Part shown: piece after piece, positions 1 through 8,112 of the stretch
Layout of the letters: each line of letters begins with the position of its first letter
Numbering within the stretch: the first letter of the stretch is position 1
From: an uncultured Treponema sp.
GTDB taxonomy: Bacteria > Spirochaetota > Spirochaetia > Treponematales > Treponemataceae
Assembly (NCBI GenBank): GCA_947167345.1
Contig: CAMVHR010000003.1
Location: forward strand, 47,193 to 111,192
DNA: 64,000 nt
Reading direction: 5' to 3'
Program-made: the position numbers and the translations under genes
The notes under the pieces: generated by a model
What the model was told of the DNA's origin: nothing
The model's database searches: none
What the model saw: the letters and a program-made list of their open reading frames with translations, nothing else

Positions 1-98
1 GTTTTTACTTTTTGCAAAAGAGTATGTCTCTCATCATCACTTATACTTTTTGAAAGACCTTCAAAAACATCATTATTGTCATGGGCGGCCGCAGACAT
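1..98 (-). CDS. Uncharacterised spirochaete-type protein, N-terminus only
   Basis: The gene starts at an ATG (98-96, minus strand) preceded by an AAGGAG ribosome site about six bases upstream, and runs off the left edge of the window. Only about 32 residues are visible, beginning MSAAAHDNNDVFEGL and rich in acidic and polar residues, with no signal peptide. The start resembles conserved cytoplasmic proteins of treponemes of unknown function (possibly DUF5312), but the visible part is too short to be sure. Confidence 0.6.
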   Translation of the reverse strand, partial: MSAAAHDNNDVFEGLSKSISDDERHTLLQKVK

Positions 99-212
99 GA
101 ATAACTCCTTGATATAAACTTTTAGAACATATATTTCAATATTAGCAAATACTCTCCATAATGTAAATGAAGATATGGAAAAAATGCAAAAACCGTGCTA
201 TATTCTTTGCAA

Positions 213-905
213 ATGAAAAACATCATAAAAGCCGCTGTTTTTGATTTGGACGGCACTTTGCTGAATACACTTGAAGACCTTGCAGACAGTTGCAACTTAA
301 TGCTGCAAAATTTTGATTTTCCACAAAGAACAATCGATGAAGTACGGCAGTTTGTAGGGAACGGTCTTGCAGTACTTGCAGAAAAAGCCATTCCCGATGG
401 AAAGAAAAACCCTCAATATCCACAGGCATTAGACTTTCTTAGAAAAACATACGCCTGCCACTCGCAGATAAAGACAAAGCCCTACGATGGCATCATAGAA
501 CTCATCCGACAGCTGAACGAAAACGGCATCAAAACAGGAATTGTTTCAAACAAGCCAGACGCACAGGTTAAAGAACTTGCGGCTCGTTATTTCGTCCCCT
601 TCATTTCAAGCCAGACAGCTATCGGAGAACAAGAAAGTAAAGGCATAAGAAAAAAGCCTTTTCCAGATTCCACCATCAAAGTCCTGGACATAATGGAAAC
701 ACAGCCAGCTCAGGCTGTCTACATAGGAGATTCCGATGTAGACATTGCAACTGCAAAAAATGCAGGACTTCCATGCATAAGCGTTACATGGGGCTTCCGC
801 TCAAAGGAATTTCTTTTGGAAAGTGGTGCTCAAATTCTTGCGGAAACCCCACAGGACATACTAAGCATCATAAAAGACGGTTGCCAAAGAAATATTCACC
901 TTTAG
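213..905 (+). CDS. HAD-family phosphatase (phosphoglycolate phosphatase-like)
   Basis: A 230-residue haloacid-dehalogenase hydrolase. Motif I is AVFDLDGTLLNT near residues 8-19, with the nucleophile Asp and acid/base Asp. The cap helices follow, then motif II in GIVSNKPD, and motif IV in YIGDSDVDIATAKNAG. This layout fits Gph/PGP-like enzymes that remove phosphate from small metabolites such as 2-phosphoglycolate, but the true substrate cannot be read from sequence. I chose the ATG at 213 over the in-frame GTG at 195 because a TATATT -10-like box (199-204) lies between them. The 3' end overlaps the convergent GH43 gene by 38 bp. Confidence 0.88.
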   Translation: MKNIIKAAVFDLDGTLLNTLEDLADSCNLMLQNFDFPQRTIDEVRQFVGNGLAVLAEKAIPDGKKNPQYPQALDFLRKTYACHSQIKTKPYDGIIELIRQLNENGIKTGIVSNKPDAQVKELAARYFVPFISSQTAIGEQESKGIRKKPFPDSTIKVLDIMETQPAQAVYIGDSDVDIATAKNAGLPCISVTWGFRSKEFLLESGAQILAETPQDILSIIKDGCQRNIHL

Positions 906-2715
906 TACTGTTCAGCGTTGAAAATGAAATCGTAGACCTCTGTTCATCAGGTACATTTTTTAATGTCCAGTCGGTACTTTTCAGCACAACTCCTTCAAAA
1001 ACACCTTCTTCTGGGAATGTAAAAGTTACGGAACGCCCGTCTTCCGCAATTGAAGCTGAACCAGAATAGGCTCCGCTTACAAAACCGTTTTCTGTAATGT
1101 GCATACGCTTTGACACAGTTGCCGTGCCGTCAATGCGGGGAACACGGCTACGCCTTGTAACGATTACTTCATAATCCCCGGCAATGTCTGACAGTGAAAA
1201 TTTTGGGCATTCCTGTTCGCCGTAATATTCATTCATATCAAGCACAGGCCAGCCATCCTTGTTAAAAAACATCTGTCTGACCTGAAGCGTAAAATCTGAC
1301 ACCGGCAAAAAAGTCGTACGGGAATGACATGCAAAAAGAATGCGTCCGGCATTGTCTCGCAAAATAGACTGACCACCAGGAGACGAAAAACCGTATCCAT
1401 CACCAAACTGAAAAGCTCCAATAATCTTTCCGCCTACGGCATGGTAGCCACTTGCAGAAGCCGTTGTATCAAAAGTCATTCTCTGTCCGCTTGTATCAAG
1501 ATAAGGTCCTTCAATTTCTTTACTGCGGCCAACACCTACTCTATACTGGATATTTAAATCGCCCATCGATACAAAAAGATAATAATAGCCTGTTTCGCTG
1601 TTAAAAATAAGCTGAGAACCTTCATACGCAGCCCCCATACCGCCTGCAATGCAGATGCCAGAATTGTCATCCATGCTGTCAAGAGGAGCGTCCATAACCT
1701 TGCCAGTCCTCTGATTTACAGGTTTAAAGGTTCTGGAATCAACATAAACAAGAGCAATTCCACCTTTCCAAGAGCCGTAAGTAAGAGCATAGCACGTATT
1801 CTTTCCTATTTTAAATTCTTTTAAAGAGCCAGTAGCAATATCAAGTACAAATTCAGGATCTATTGCTCCAAAACCATGCTCCCAGTCTCCCCCAGCAGAA
1901 TTTCTGCACCCCTCATAGCCAATTTGAGAATTCTGAGTCTGTTCCGTTGTCCATACATATCGTACAAGAGATGAATTCTTATAAATTGAAGAATCATAAC
2001 GGGAGGCAGGAACAAAAGGACCTTCCGGATTGTCTGCAATGGCAAGTGTTATGCAGGCGGCAGGGTGAACTGTTCCATTGGAAAGGGAAAGGCAGTCTGT
2101 AATAATGCCGTGAAACATGTAATATTTTCCGTTCTGATAGACAACAGTTGGTGCCCAGCTGTTGGGATGTTTATTTGCAGAATACCATTTTGTGCTGTAT
2201 GCAGTGCCGTCATTTGTACTGTAGCCCACCCATTTTAAAAAATCATCATCCCATTCAACATGACGATATTTCAAAGAAACATCTTTCGGGTTCCAAAGTG
2301 CACTCTGCCGATGCTTCGCCCAATGAATGCAGTCAGTGGAAGAACGAACTTGAACTCCGTCCGTCCATCCAGTAGAATACACATAATATTTACCAGAGAC
2401 AGGATCCTGAAACAGTTTTGGGTCATGGCATTTCCACGTAGAATGAGATGTCCGTGAATATTTCTGGCTAATAAAGTCAGAAGATGCAGGATCTTGCCTT
2501 ACAGGAGTATACTCAGAAACTTCATCTGACAGTTCGCTTCTTTTTAATGTGTTTTCAAAAATATCTGTTTCAAGAGGCTCCCTAAGATGCAGCGTTTGCT
2601 TTTTAGAACATGAGGTTATAGCAAATAAAAAAGCCGCCATTAAAAACAGTATAAAGGCAACTCGCAAAAAGCATACATGTACATAACCGCCAGTCGGAAG
2701 TCCCCTTTCATTCAT
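868..2715 (-). CDS. GH43-family lipoprotein, probable endo-arabinanase
   Basis: A lipoprotein of about 615 residues with a signal peptide ending in the lipobox AITSC, so it should be anchored in an envelope membrane. The five-bladed GH43 fold is indicated by HDPKLFQDP (general base Asp), WAPTVVYQNGKYY, AIDPEF followed by YGSWKGGI (pKa-modulating Asp), and YEGSQLIF (acid Glu). These are the signatures of arabinan endo-1,5-alpha-L-arabinosidases. After the propeller, roughly the last 100 residues (GDYEVIVTRRSR onward) look like the lipocalin-like C-terminal domain common in these enzymes. The ATG at 2715 follows a CAAGGAG site; an in-frame ATG at 2754 is less likely. It suggests use of plant-cell-wall arabinan. 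Confidence 0.85.
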   Translation of the reverse strand: MNERGLPTGGYVHVCFLRVAFILFLMAAFLFAITSCSKKQTLHLREPLETDIFENTLKRSELSDEVSEYTPVRQDPASSDFISQKYSRTSHSTWKCHDPKLFQDPVSGKYYVYSTGWTDGVQVRSSTDCIHWAKHRQSALWNPKDVSLKYRHVEWDDDFLKWVGYSTNDGTAYSTKWYSANKHPNSWAPTVVYQNGKYYMFHGIITDCLSLSNGTVHPAACITLAIADNPEGPFVPASRYDSSIYKNSSLVRYVWTTEQTQNSQIGYEGCRNSAGGDWEHGFGAIDPEFVLDIATGSLKEFKIGKNTCYALTYGSWKGGIALVYVDSRTFKPVNQRTGKVMDAPLDSMDDNSGICIAGGMGAAYEGSQLIFNSETGYYYLFVSMGDLNIQYRVGVGRSKEIEGPYLDTSGQRMTFDTTASASGYHAVGGKIIGAFQFGDGYGFSSPGGQSILRDNAGRILFACHSRTTFLPVSDFTLQVRQMFFNKDGWPVLDMNEYYGEQECPKFSLSDIAGDYEVIVTRRSRVPRIDGTATVSKRMHITENGFVSGAYSGSASIAEDGRSVTFTFPEEGVFEGVVLKSTDWTLKNVPDEQRSTISFSTLNSTKGEYFFGNRLL

Positions 2716-2793
2716 TAGTCCTGTTACTCCTTGAAAATAAAACTTGCTACACATTTATTATAGTACAATGTGTAATAAAAATACACAGCATTA

Positions 2794-3009
2794 TTAAGAA
2801 AGCATGACACAACTCCCGAACTTCAGCAGTTGATAAAGTGCTGTTCTGTTTTGGAGCATGGAATACTGATTTTTTTCCTTCAATTTTTCAAAATTGTATC
2901 TAGGAAACTTCCATATATCCTGAATTACCTTTATCTGCTGCAAAATCCTTACAGCAAGAGGAAACTTTCTTACAACTTGTATAGGATTTTTTTTGAATAG
3001 AAGGCTTTG
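2794..3009 (-). other. Start-less open frame downstream of a TGA; otherwise empty gap
   Basis: This lies in the gap of roughly 295 bp between the GH43 gene and the next minus-strand gene. Directly after the TGA of the 3010-3513 gene, the same reading frame stays open for 71 codons to a TAA at 2796-2794. The translation includes VVRKFPLAVRILQQIKVI and NFEKLKEKNQYSML and looks protein-like, but it has no start codon with a ribosome site. It may be a decayed gene end, a 3' extension of the upstream gene, or chance. I see no RNA gene here. Confidence 0.3.
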
Positions 3010-3513
3010 TCATTTGTTCTCTGTTTTATAAAACCGATGATTTTCATCCAGAAAAACAATATAAAATACATCTGTCGAAAGCTCGTATTCTTTGGCTGAG
3101 TTTTCAGAAACAAAAAAGCCGACAAGACGCATTGCGCTTTCCATTCTGAATCTTGACCATCGTACACCAGAAGGCACATGACGAGGATATTCAAAATCTG
3201 TATTTCGAGGAAACTCGCCATAGATTTCCAGAACTTTAAGTCCTCCACCTCCAACTCGCTGGTTAAGCCAATACTGTTTACTTTCTCTGGAATAGTCACG
3301 TAGCTTTTCGAGTAATTCCTGTTTTTGTTTATCGTTCCAGTCTTTAAAATCCTGGCCTGCTTCCTGACTCCCATCAAAGTATTTAAAACTAAAAGACAGT
3401 TTTCCCTTTACATCAGAAATTTCTGAAACAAGATCTTGGGAAGGAAGATTAGAGAGAAAACGTTCTTTCCTTGGATTAGTCTTCTTTGGTGCCAATTTTT
3501 GGGAAGCCCCCAA
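3010..3513 (-). CDS. Small partner protein of an AAA15 ATPase, possible RelE-fold effector
   Basis: A 167-residue cytoplasmic protein that starts inside the end of the ATPase gene (38-bp overlap), so the two are probably translationally coupled. The N-terminus is basic and the middle is a helical KQKQELLEKLRDYSRES segment. The C-terminal third is WSRFRMESAMRLVGFF followed by FYIVFLDENHRFYK. That order (W-x-x-F-R, R-L-V-G-F, strand, D-x-x-H-x-x-Y) is reminiscent of the last strands of RelE/HigB-type toxins, which is inference only. Small proteins of this kind sit next to COG1106 ATPases in other genomes. A role as effector or regulator of the pair is plausible but unproven. Confidence 0.7.
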   Translation of the reverse strand: MGASQKLAPKKTNPRKERFLSNLPSQDLVSEISDVKGKLSFSFKYFDGSQEAGQDFKDWNDKQKQELLEKLRDYSRESKQYWLNQRVGGGGLKVLEIYGEFPRNTDFEYPRHVPSGVRWSRFRMESAMRLVGFFVSENSAKEYELSTDVFYIVFLDENHRFYKTENK

Positions 3514-4645
3514 TCAAATGTTTTCTGTAAGGAACTGAAAGTGGTCGATCATTACGCAAACTTGGTGACTTAGGCTCGTCAAGACGGTAGCAGAAACTTT
3601 CACCATCTTCTTTTTCAAAAAGACAAGTGCGGTAACGACCAAGAATATCCATGATATCTACGTTGTGAGTTGTAAAAAGAATTTGTGCATGTTTTGGGTT
3701 ATTTTCTGCTTTGATAAACCAGTCCAATATGTGAGGAAGAATATCTGGATGAAGGTTGATGTCAAACTCATCAAGAACAAGAACACCTCCAGAATTTAAT
3801 ACTTCAAAGTAATTATTAAGTTTACAGAATAATGCTTGTGTTCCTCTTGATTCTTCTCCAAATGCCATTGCATGAGTTTTATTATCTGCAAGCGAGTGAT
3901 AGAAAATTGGATATGCATTAAGCTGTCCAAGTTCATTTACTCTGGTTTTAATTTCAATATCTTTGATGCCAGTATCAAAATACTTAATTTTTTCTACTGT
4001 AAATTTTAATTCTTTCGGATGTGTATAATAATAATTTGTAAGTCCCTGAGGATCATTCTCACCTCTGTCACTCATACCATAGTAAGTTACATTAATTGCT
4101 GTTTTAAAAAAGAAATCGTAAATATCCGAAATTTCTGGAAGATTATATTGCTTTAATGTTCCTATAAATGAAGCATTGTCTCTAAAAAGAATATCTTTGT
4201 GACCTTTGTATAAAGTATTCTTTGTTATCTCGTTTCCTTCGCGAACAAAGATTTCTGTTTCTCGAGAACCTACTTCATTTTTCTTTCTAAAGAGTCGTTC
4301 GTTAATAACTGCTTTTTTTGATGCAGTTAATTCGTAGCGGTAATAAATCTCGTTTGCAAGGAATTCGACATAAAACTCAGCCGGATCATCATTGTGGAAA
4401 AATGAATCAAACATGATTGGCTTGTCTGGGGTGTTGGAAAAACTATATCTTACAAAATCATAAATAAAGGAATAAACCTTAAGTGCATTTGTTTTTCCAG
4501 AAGCGTTTGCCCCCTTAAAACACATTGCAGTACAGGCAGGAAGCCCCATTGAAACATCAGCGGGAACTCCTTCCCCAAGAGACAAGTCAATTTGCATCCA
4601 ATCCTTAAAACACCAGCAGTTTTTACCGCCAAAACCTAAAAGCAT
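3476..4645 (-). CDS. AAA15-family ATPase (COG1106, AbiL/RloA-like defence ATPase)
   Basis: A 389-residue ABC/SMC-type ATPase without membrane segments. Walker A is GANASGKT (residues 45-52), the Walker B region is GGVLVLDEFDINLHPDILP near residue 290, and the switch histidine lies in FTTHNVDIMD. This N-terminal pattern (LLGFGGKNCWCFKDW before the P-loop) is typical of COG1106, whose members include AbiLi, RloA and related phage-defence ATPases. It is the first gene of a two-gene unit with the 167-residue protein and has its own promoter with a palindrome over the -35 box. The ribosome site AGAGGT precedes the ATG. It sits at the far end of the type I restriction island, supporting a defence role. 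Confidence 0.85.
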   Translation of the reverse strand: MLLGFGGKNCWCFKDWMQIDLSLGEGVPADVSMGLPACTAMCFKGANASGKTNALKVYSFIYDFVRYSFSNTPDKPIMFDSFFHNDDPAEFYVEFLANEIYYRYELTASKKAVINERLFRKKNEVGSRETEIFVREGNEITKNTLYKGHKDILFRDNASFIGTLKQYNLPEISDIYDFFFKTAINVTYYGMSDRGENDPQGLTNYYYTHPKELKFTVEKIKYFDTGIKDIEIKTRVNELGQLNAYPIFYHSLADNKTHAMAFGEESRGTQALFCKLNNYFEVLNSGGVLVLDEFDINLHPDILPHILDWFIKAENNPKHAQILFTTHNVDIMDILGRYRTCLFEKEDGESFCYRLDEPKSPSLRNDRPLSVPYRKHLIGGFPKIGTKED

Positions 4646-4666
4646 AATTACCTCTGTTATAAGAGT

Positions 4667-4703
4667 AACTTAACTCAGCATATTTGTCAAGTTTTGACAA
4701 ATA
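4667..4703 (-). promoter_or_regulatory. Promoter with palindromic operator for the AAA15 ATPase gene
   Basis: On the minus strand TTGACA (4690-4685), a 17-bp spacer and a TACTCT-like -10 precede the ATPase gene. A perfect 10-bp inverted repeat, TATTTGTCAA and TTGACAAATA with a 3-bp loop (4681-4690/4694-4703), covers the -35 box. It is therefore a likely repressor site. No regulator gene lies beside it. Confidence 0.55.
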
Positions 4704-4739
4704 ATCGATTTTAAATACTCATTTATAAAGAATAAGCTC

Positions 4740-4850
4740 TTACCTCACCTCAACCTGTCCATAAATTAGCAATGGTAAAAGAATATCCTTTTGATTATTG
4801 TACTGATTTGCGATTATTGATTTGAGAAAATCTATATATAGCTGGCAGGA
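4740..4850 (-). pseudogene. Relic of an hsdS 3' end (tail copy)
   Basis: The minus strand reads about 35 codons ending in ILLPLLIYGQVEVR and a stop at 4742-4740. This closely parallels the end of the intact HsdS in this window (RLLPLLMNGQVEVK). There is no start codon or upstream HsdS body, because the stop of the neighbouring gene is at 4862. It is one of four tail-like sequences in the island and lies just ahead of the AAA15 ATPase unit. Confidence 0.7.
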
Positions 4851-4861
4851 AAGGAAGTCTC

Positions 4862-5533
4862 TCATTCAATTCCAAATAATTTATATAATTTCTTAGTATG
4901 CAGTTCCGCTTCTTTCTTCATTTTATTAATAATTCTTTTTTCTTTTTTTGAAAGTAACGGCTGTGGTTCAAGGAAACAGGATATATCGGAATTTTTAGAA
5001 ATATCGAAATTAAAATATTGTCTATATACCTTGTCATTTATTTGCAACTTCAATTCATATCCTTTTGAAGGTATATCATCAAATCCATCCATAGCTCTAT
5101 TAGACAGGAAACCTACTACAATGGAGAGCCTTTTATATTCACCTTTGCTAATTTTATATGAATTCAGCAAAGTATTTTTTCTTTTTGATAACAAATCTTC
5201 TATTTCAGAATAAGATTTATTGAATAATTTTTTGTCATCAAAATAGTCATATATTTTATCTATTGATAATTCATAAGAATTAGATGTAAACGGACTAAAA
5301 TGATTTTTTAGTTTAATCTCTTGAATATATAAATCCTTATTTGAAGCTGAAATTTGAAAATCTATTTTTATAATATATTTTCCTTCATTTTCTGATTTAA
5401 TTTCATGTGAAATTATATTTACTTTACATCCGACTTTGAACTCTTTAATAAGACTCCAAACCAAATTTACAAGACCAATTCCAGCTCCTGAAAATGCTGC
5501 TATTGTCTTTGCAATTTCAAAACCATTACCCAT
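4862..5533 (-). CDS. Uncharacterised membrane-anchored protein, defence-island cargo
   Basis: A 223-residue protein with one hydrophobic N-terminal stretch (AAFSGAGIGLVNLVWSLI), then an alternating beta-type region (KYIIKIDFQISASNKDLYIQEIKL) and a lysine-rich helical tail. I recognise no catalytic motif. The start ATG follows AAGAGGTG. Base composition is very AT-rich compared with core genes. It lies between two hsdS-tail copies, so it is best described as accessory cargo of the restriction island. Confidence 0.7.
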   Translation of the reverse strand: MGNGFEIAKTIAAFSGAGIGLVNLVWSLIKEFKVGCKVNIISHEIKSENEGKYIIKIDFQISASNKDLYIQEIKLKNHFSPFTSNSYELSIDKIYDYFDDKKLFNKSYSEIEDLLSKRKNTLLNSYKISKGEYKRLSIVVGFLSNRAMDGFDDIPSKGYELKLQINDKVYRQYFNFDISKNSDISCFLEPQPLLSKKEKRIINKMKKEAELHTKKLYKLFGIE

Positions 5534-5597
5534 TTTTTTACACCTCTTAAAAATAAATTTTCAAGCTTCGTCTCTAATTTCATTAAACTGATTATTA

Positions 5598-6062
5598 CTA
5601 CTTCACCTCCACCTGCCCATTTTTTAAACAAATATTCATAGCATATTCTGTCATCTCTCCCAAAAACTTATTATTCGGCTGGAAATATCCTTTTTTATAT
5701 CCTTGTTTTATTGCCCAAATCGTATATGATTTTCCGAGATATTTGTATAAATCTTTATTTTGGGCCATTTCCCGTTCTCTGGCTTGAAGCCATCCTGCAT
5801 ACAAATGATAAAACAAATCTGCATCCAATTTCTTTTTGTAAAGCATAAAGCATGCGGTTTCAAGTTCCCCATCAACTTTAAGTTGAAGTTTCTGTGCATG
5901 TTCTGTTTCTATTGAAAGTTGCAGTTCGGCATTTGCAGATTGAAGCCTGTCATAAAAAGACATGAGCAAGTCAAACATGGATTGCTTTTTGTCCCTAAAA
6001 AGCACATACACAGAGATTATTAAAGAAAGAGCCGCAATAGAAATACTTATAATTTCTGTCAT
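5598..6062 (-). CDS. Uncharacterised membrane-anchored protein ending in an HsdS-like tail
   Basis: A 154-residue protein with an N-terminal transmembrane helix (ISIAALSLIISVYVLF), a basic stop-transfer KKQ, and then a helical domain. It resembles the many small single-pass proteins of unknown function found near restriction systems. Its last seven codons encode NGQVEVK, the same residues and nearly the same bases as the end of HsdS. The gene therefore appears to have been joined to an hsdS tail by recombination. The ATG lies four bases after the stop of another hsdS-tail relic, and no clear ribosome site is visible. Confidence 0.7.
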   Translation of the reverse strand: MTEIISISIAALSLIISVYVLFRDKKQSMFDLLMSFYDRLQSANAELQLSIETEHAQKLQLKVDGELETACFMLYKKKLDADLFYHLYAGWLQAREREMAQNKDLYKYLGKSYTIWAIKQGYKKGYFQPNNKFLGEMTEYAMNICLKNGQVEVK

Positions 6063-6065
6063 TTT

Positions 6066-6125
6066 TATCCCACATCAACCTGTCCATTCATCAAGAGCGG
6101 CAAGAGCCTGTCGCACAGGGCTGGG
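6066..6125 (-). pseudogene. Relic of an hsdS 3' end (tail copy)
   Basis: About 19 codons read LPALCDRLLPLLMNGQVDVG and a TAA at 6068-6066. This is nearly identical to the end of intact HsdS (ALRDRLLPLLMNGQVEVK). The relic begins directly after the stop of the PIN toxin gene and ends four bases before the start of the 154-residue gene. Confidence 0.75.
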
Positions 6126-6129
6126 AGTT

Positions 6130-6492
6130 TTAAATTGTGTTCAGACGGTTGGCAAGTTTTTTGTCAAATGTAAATACATCCTCGCAAAGAATTTGTTTTC
6201 GTGCAAGTAGAAGACTGTCCACAAAGTCAAGTTTTGTCTTTGAGTAGTTTTCAAGAGCAGTTTTGATAACATCGGCATTGTCAAAATCAACTTCGTCGGC
6301 GATGGGAGAAACTATTTCGTATATTTTCTCGCGGGGCACGGAATATAGTTTTACAAGCACATAGACGACTTCCGCGATGATTTCTGGATAAGATTTCGCG
6401 CCGTTTTCTATAATGTAAGCGGCTTTTTCTGCCTGCTCGGGGATATCATTGAGCAGATAACGGAGAATCACATTTGTGTCGATTGTCGTCAT
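6130..6492 (-). CDS. vapC: PIN-domain toxin (VapC-like RNase)
   Basis: A 120-residue PIN-domain protein. The acidic active-site residues are in TIDTNVILRYL (Asp5), PEIIAEVVYVL (Glu), KLDFVDSLLLA (Asp) and FTFDKKLA (Asp). Together they form the Mg-dependent RNase centre of VapC toxins, which cleave tRNA or rRNA. Its ATG overlaps the stop of the antitoxin gene (TAATG), the usual coupling of type II toxin-antitoxin pairs. It is the first cargo after hsdS. Confidence 0.87.
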   Translation of the reverse strand: MTTIDTNVILRYLLNDIPEQAEKAAYIIENGAKSYPEIIAEVVYVLVKLYSVPREKIYEIVSPIADEVDFDNADVIKTALENYSKTKLDFVDSLLLARKQILCEDVFTFDKKLANRLNTI

Positions 6493-6707
6493 TATTCAGC
6501 TCCTGAAAAAGCCATTGAAGCGACTTCATTTTCCTGTTCAACCAGAGCAGGATTTGCATATTGGGAGGCGATTCCCCTGCAAGATTTTTTCTCTGTCACT
6601 GTTTTTTCTTCGTCTACAACGATAATCGCCGACTGCCGGTTTTTGAACAGTCTTTTTTCAAGAGGAATAAATGCATGTCCATCATAATAGGCCTTTACTG
6701 CAATCAT
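6492..6707 (-). CDS. Antitoxin of the PIN toxin pair
   Basis: A 71-residue protein beginning MIAVKAYYDGHAFIPLEKRLFKNRQSAIIVVDE. It has a short beta-rich N-terminus and an acidic tail containing RGIASQYANPALVEQENEV, a pattern common in small antitoxins encoded just before PIN-domain toxins. It should bind and neutralise the toxin and repress the shared promoter. A GGAGG site precedes the ATG, and an extended -10 promoter lies directly after the hsdS stop, so the pair can be expressed apart from the restriction operon. Confidence 0.78.
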   Translation of the reverse strand: MIAVKAYYDGHAFIPLEKRLFKNRQSAIIVVDEEKTVTEKKSCRGIASQYANPALVEQENEVASMAFSGAE

Positions 6708-6735
6708 TTTAAGCCTCCGTGTGTTGTTTTGGTTT

Positions 6736-6744
6736 ATTATACCA
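6736..6744 (-). promoter_or_regulatory. Extended -10 promoter of the PIN toxin-antitoxin pair
   Basis: The minus strand reads TGGTATAAT about 30 bases before the antitoxin start. This is a consensus -10 box with the TGn extension; the -35 region is weak. It lies in the 57-bp gap after the hsdS stop codon. Confidence 0.45.
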
Positions 6745-6764
6745 CATTTTCAGAAAAAAGTGCA

Positions 6765-8075
6765 TTATTTCACTTCCACCTGTCCATTCATCAAGAGCGG
6801 TAAAAGCCTATCGCGTAAAGCAATAAGTTTCTTATTCTCCCGTATAATCTCACTTTTCTTCTTCTCAATATTCAGTGTAAAGTCTGCGAACTTAGACAAT
6901 ACTTCTTTACTTGGAATTACAGCAGAATAGTTTTCAACTCCGGCGAAGTCTAATCCCATAATATTTGTTCCAGTGGCATAATGTGAAATATAGGCGTGGA
7001 AATAATCTGTGTTGAAAAGACGATATAAATAAAACTTCAGTTTTTCATCATGAACATTCAATGTATTAACGTGATGAGAAGATGTTATGTCTCCTTCAAA
7101 AATATCAGGTACCAGCAATGCTTTGCCAATTATGTCTTTTGAAAAATCAATTGCGGTTTGCTGAGTATTGCACATTACCAAATCAAATGGCTTCAATACT
7201 TTTTCATTTGTGTATTCACCTGTGTAAGTTTTGATTCCATCTATTTTATATGAACCGTCTGGAGAAAAAGATGCAAGATTTATCATTGGGATGCCTTTAT
7301 CTCCAGTAATTGTCTTTGTACTGTATGAAACACCTCTGTTTGTTGTGAATAAAGTACCGAGTTTCTTTACTTCCCATCCAGCCGGAATCTCTCGTTTTAG
7401 CACTTCGTTATATTCCATTTTGCCGCCGGGAGATTTGTAGGGCTTGCCGTCTGCATTAGGAAAGTCAAACTGCACAAACCAGTGGTCATAAAGCCGCTTT
7501 GCTATTTGCTCCAGCTTTGCGTTCATGCGGCGGTTCAATGCGATTTTGTCATCGAGGGAGGAAAGCAATTTTCCAATTTTTTCTTGTTCAGCATAATTGG
7601 GAATCCAAACTGTACAATTCTTGATTTTATCAGGTGAAGTATGGCGGATTTTCGTCTGCTGGGCTGCGGCACTAAGTTGAGTCCGAACAACTTTTGACGG
7701 AATAAGGTAAAAAGCATAATCAGGGCATAGCTTATCATTACATCGAATCAAGCCAACATCTTGACTCTGAATATATTTCCCATCACAAGGAATTTTTGCA
7801 GTCGACCCCAATAATCCGATTGCCTGTTCGGTGAGTGGTGTGATTATATCGTCTTTGTGCAATATAAATTCATCTTTTACATCACCTGTAAAGTACAGAT
7901 TATCTTTTGACTTATCATTTTTGAAACAGTTGTTTCGGTAATCAAAGTTTCCAAGAGTCAATCGCATCAAGCTACCTTCCGTGGCATAATAGTCACCACT
8001 AAGCGACATTCCACGGGTAACTTCCATCAGTTCCCCCAACTTATATTTCTTCAACTTTCCATTTTCAGTTTTCAA
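6765..8075 (-). CDS. hsdS: Type I restriction-modification specificity subunit
   Basis: A 436-residue HsdS, normal length, with two target-recognition domains. The first begins YKLGELMEVTRGMSLSG and the second WEVKKLGTLFTTNRGVSYS. Each is followed by a long conserved helix (EQEKIGKLLSSLDDKIALNRRMNAKLEQIAKRLYDHWF; FTLNIEKKKSEIIRENKKLIALRDRLLPLL). It sets the DNA sequence recognised by the HsdM/HsdR complex. The best start is a TTG at 8075 after a GGAG site; the leader just upstream is a low-complexity AATTGAGAATGGAG-type stretch. Its 3' end is duplicated as relics farther along the island. Confidence 0.92.
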   Translation of the reverse strand: MKTENGKLKKYKLGELMEVTRGMSLSGDYYATEGSLMRLTLGNFDYRNNCFKNDKSKDNLYFTGDVKDEFILHKDDIITPLTEQAIGLLGSTAKIPCDGKYIQSQDVGLIRCNDKLCPDYAFYLIPSKVVRTQLSAAAQQTKIRHTSPDKIKNCTVWIPNYAEQEKIGKLLSSLDDKIALNRRMNAKLEQIAKRLYDHWFVQFDFPNADGKPYKSPGGKMEYNEVLKREIPAGWEVKKLGTLFTTNRGVSYSTKTITGDKGIPMINLASFSPDGSYKIDGIKTYTGEYTNEKVLKPFDLVMCNTQQTAIDFSKDIIGKALLVPDIFEGDITSSHHVNTLNVHDEKLKFYLYRLFNTDYFHAYISHYATGTNIMGLDFAGVENYSAVIPSKEVLSKFADFTLNIEKKKSEIIRENKKLIALRDRLLPLLMNGQVEVK

Positions 8076-8112
8076 TTCTCATTTCTCCATTCTCAATTAT
8101 CAAATCTTTTTG

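Noticed and set aside
2970..3377. A second minus-strand open frame of 135 codons overlapping the ATPase partner gene
   Set aside because: It overlaps most of the 3010-3513 gene in another frame, has no coupling to the ATPase and no protein-like motifs, and the 3010-3513 frame has the better pattern and position.
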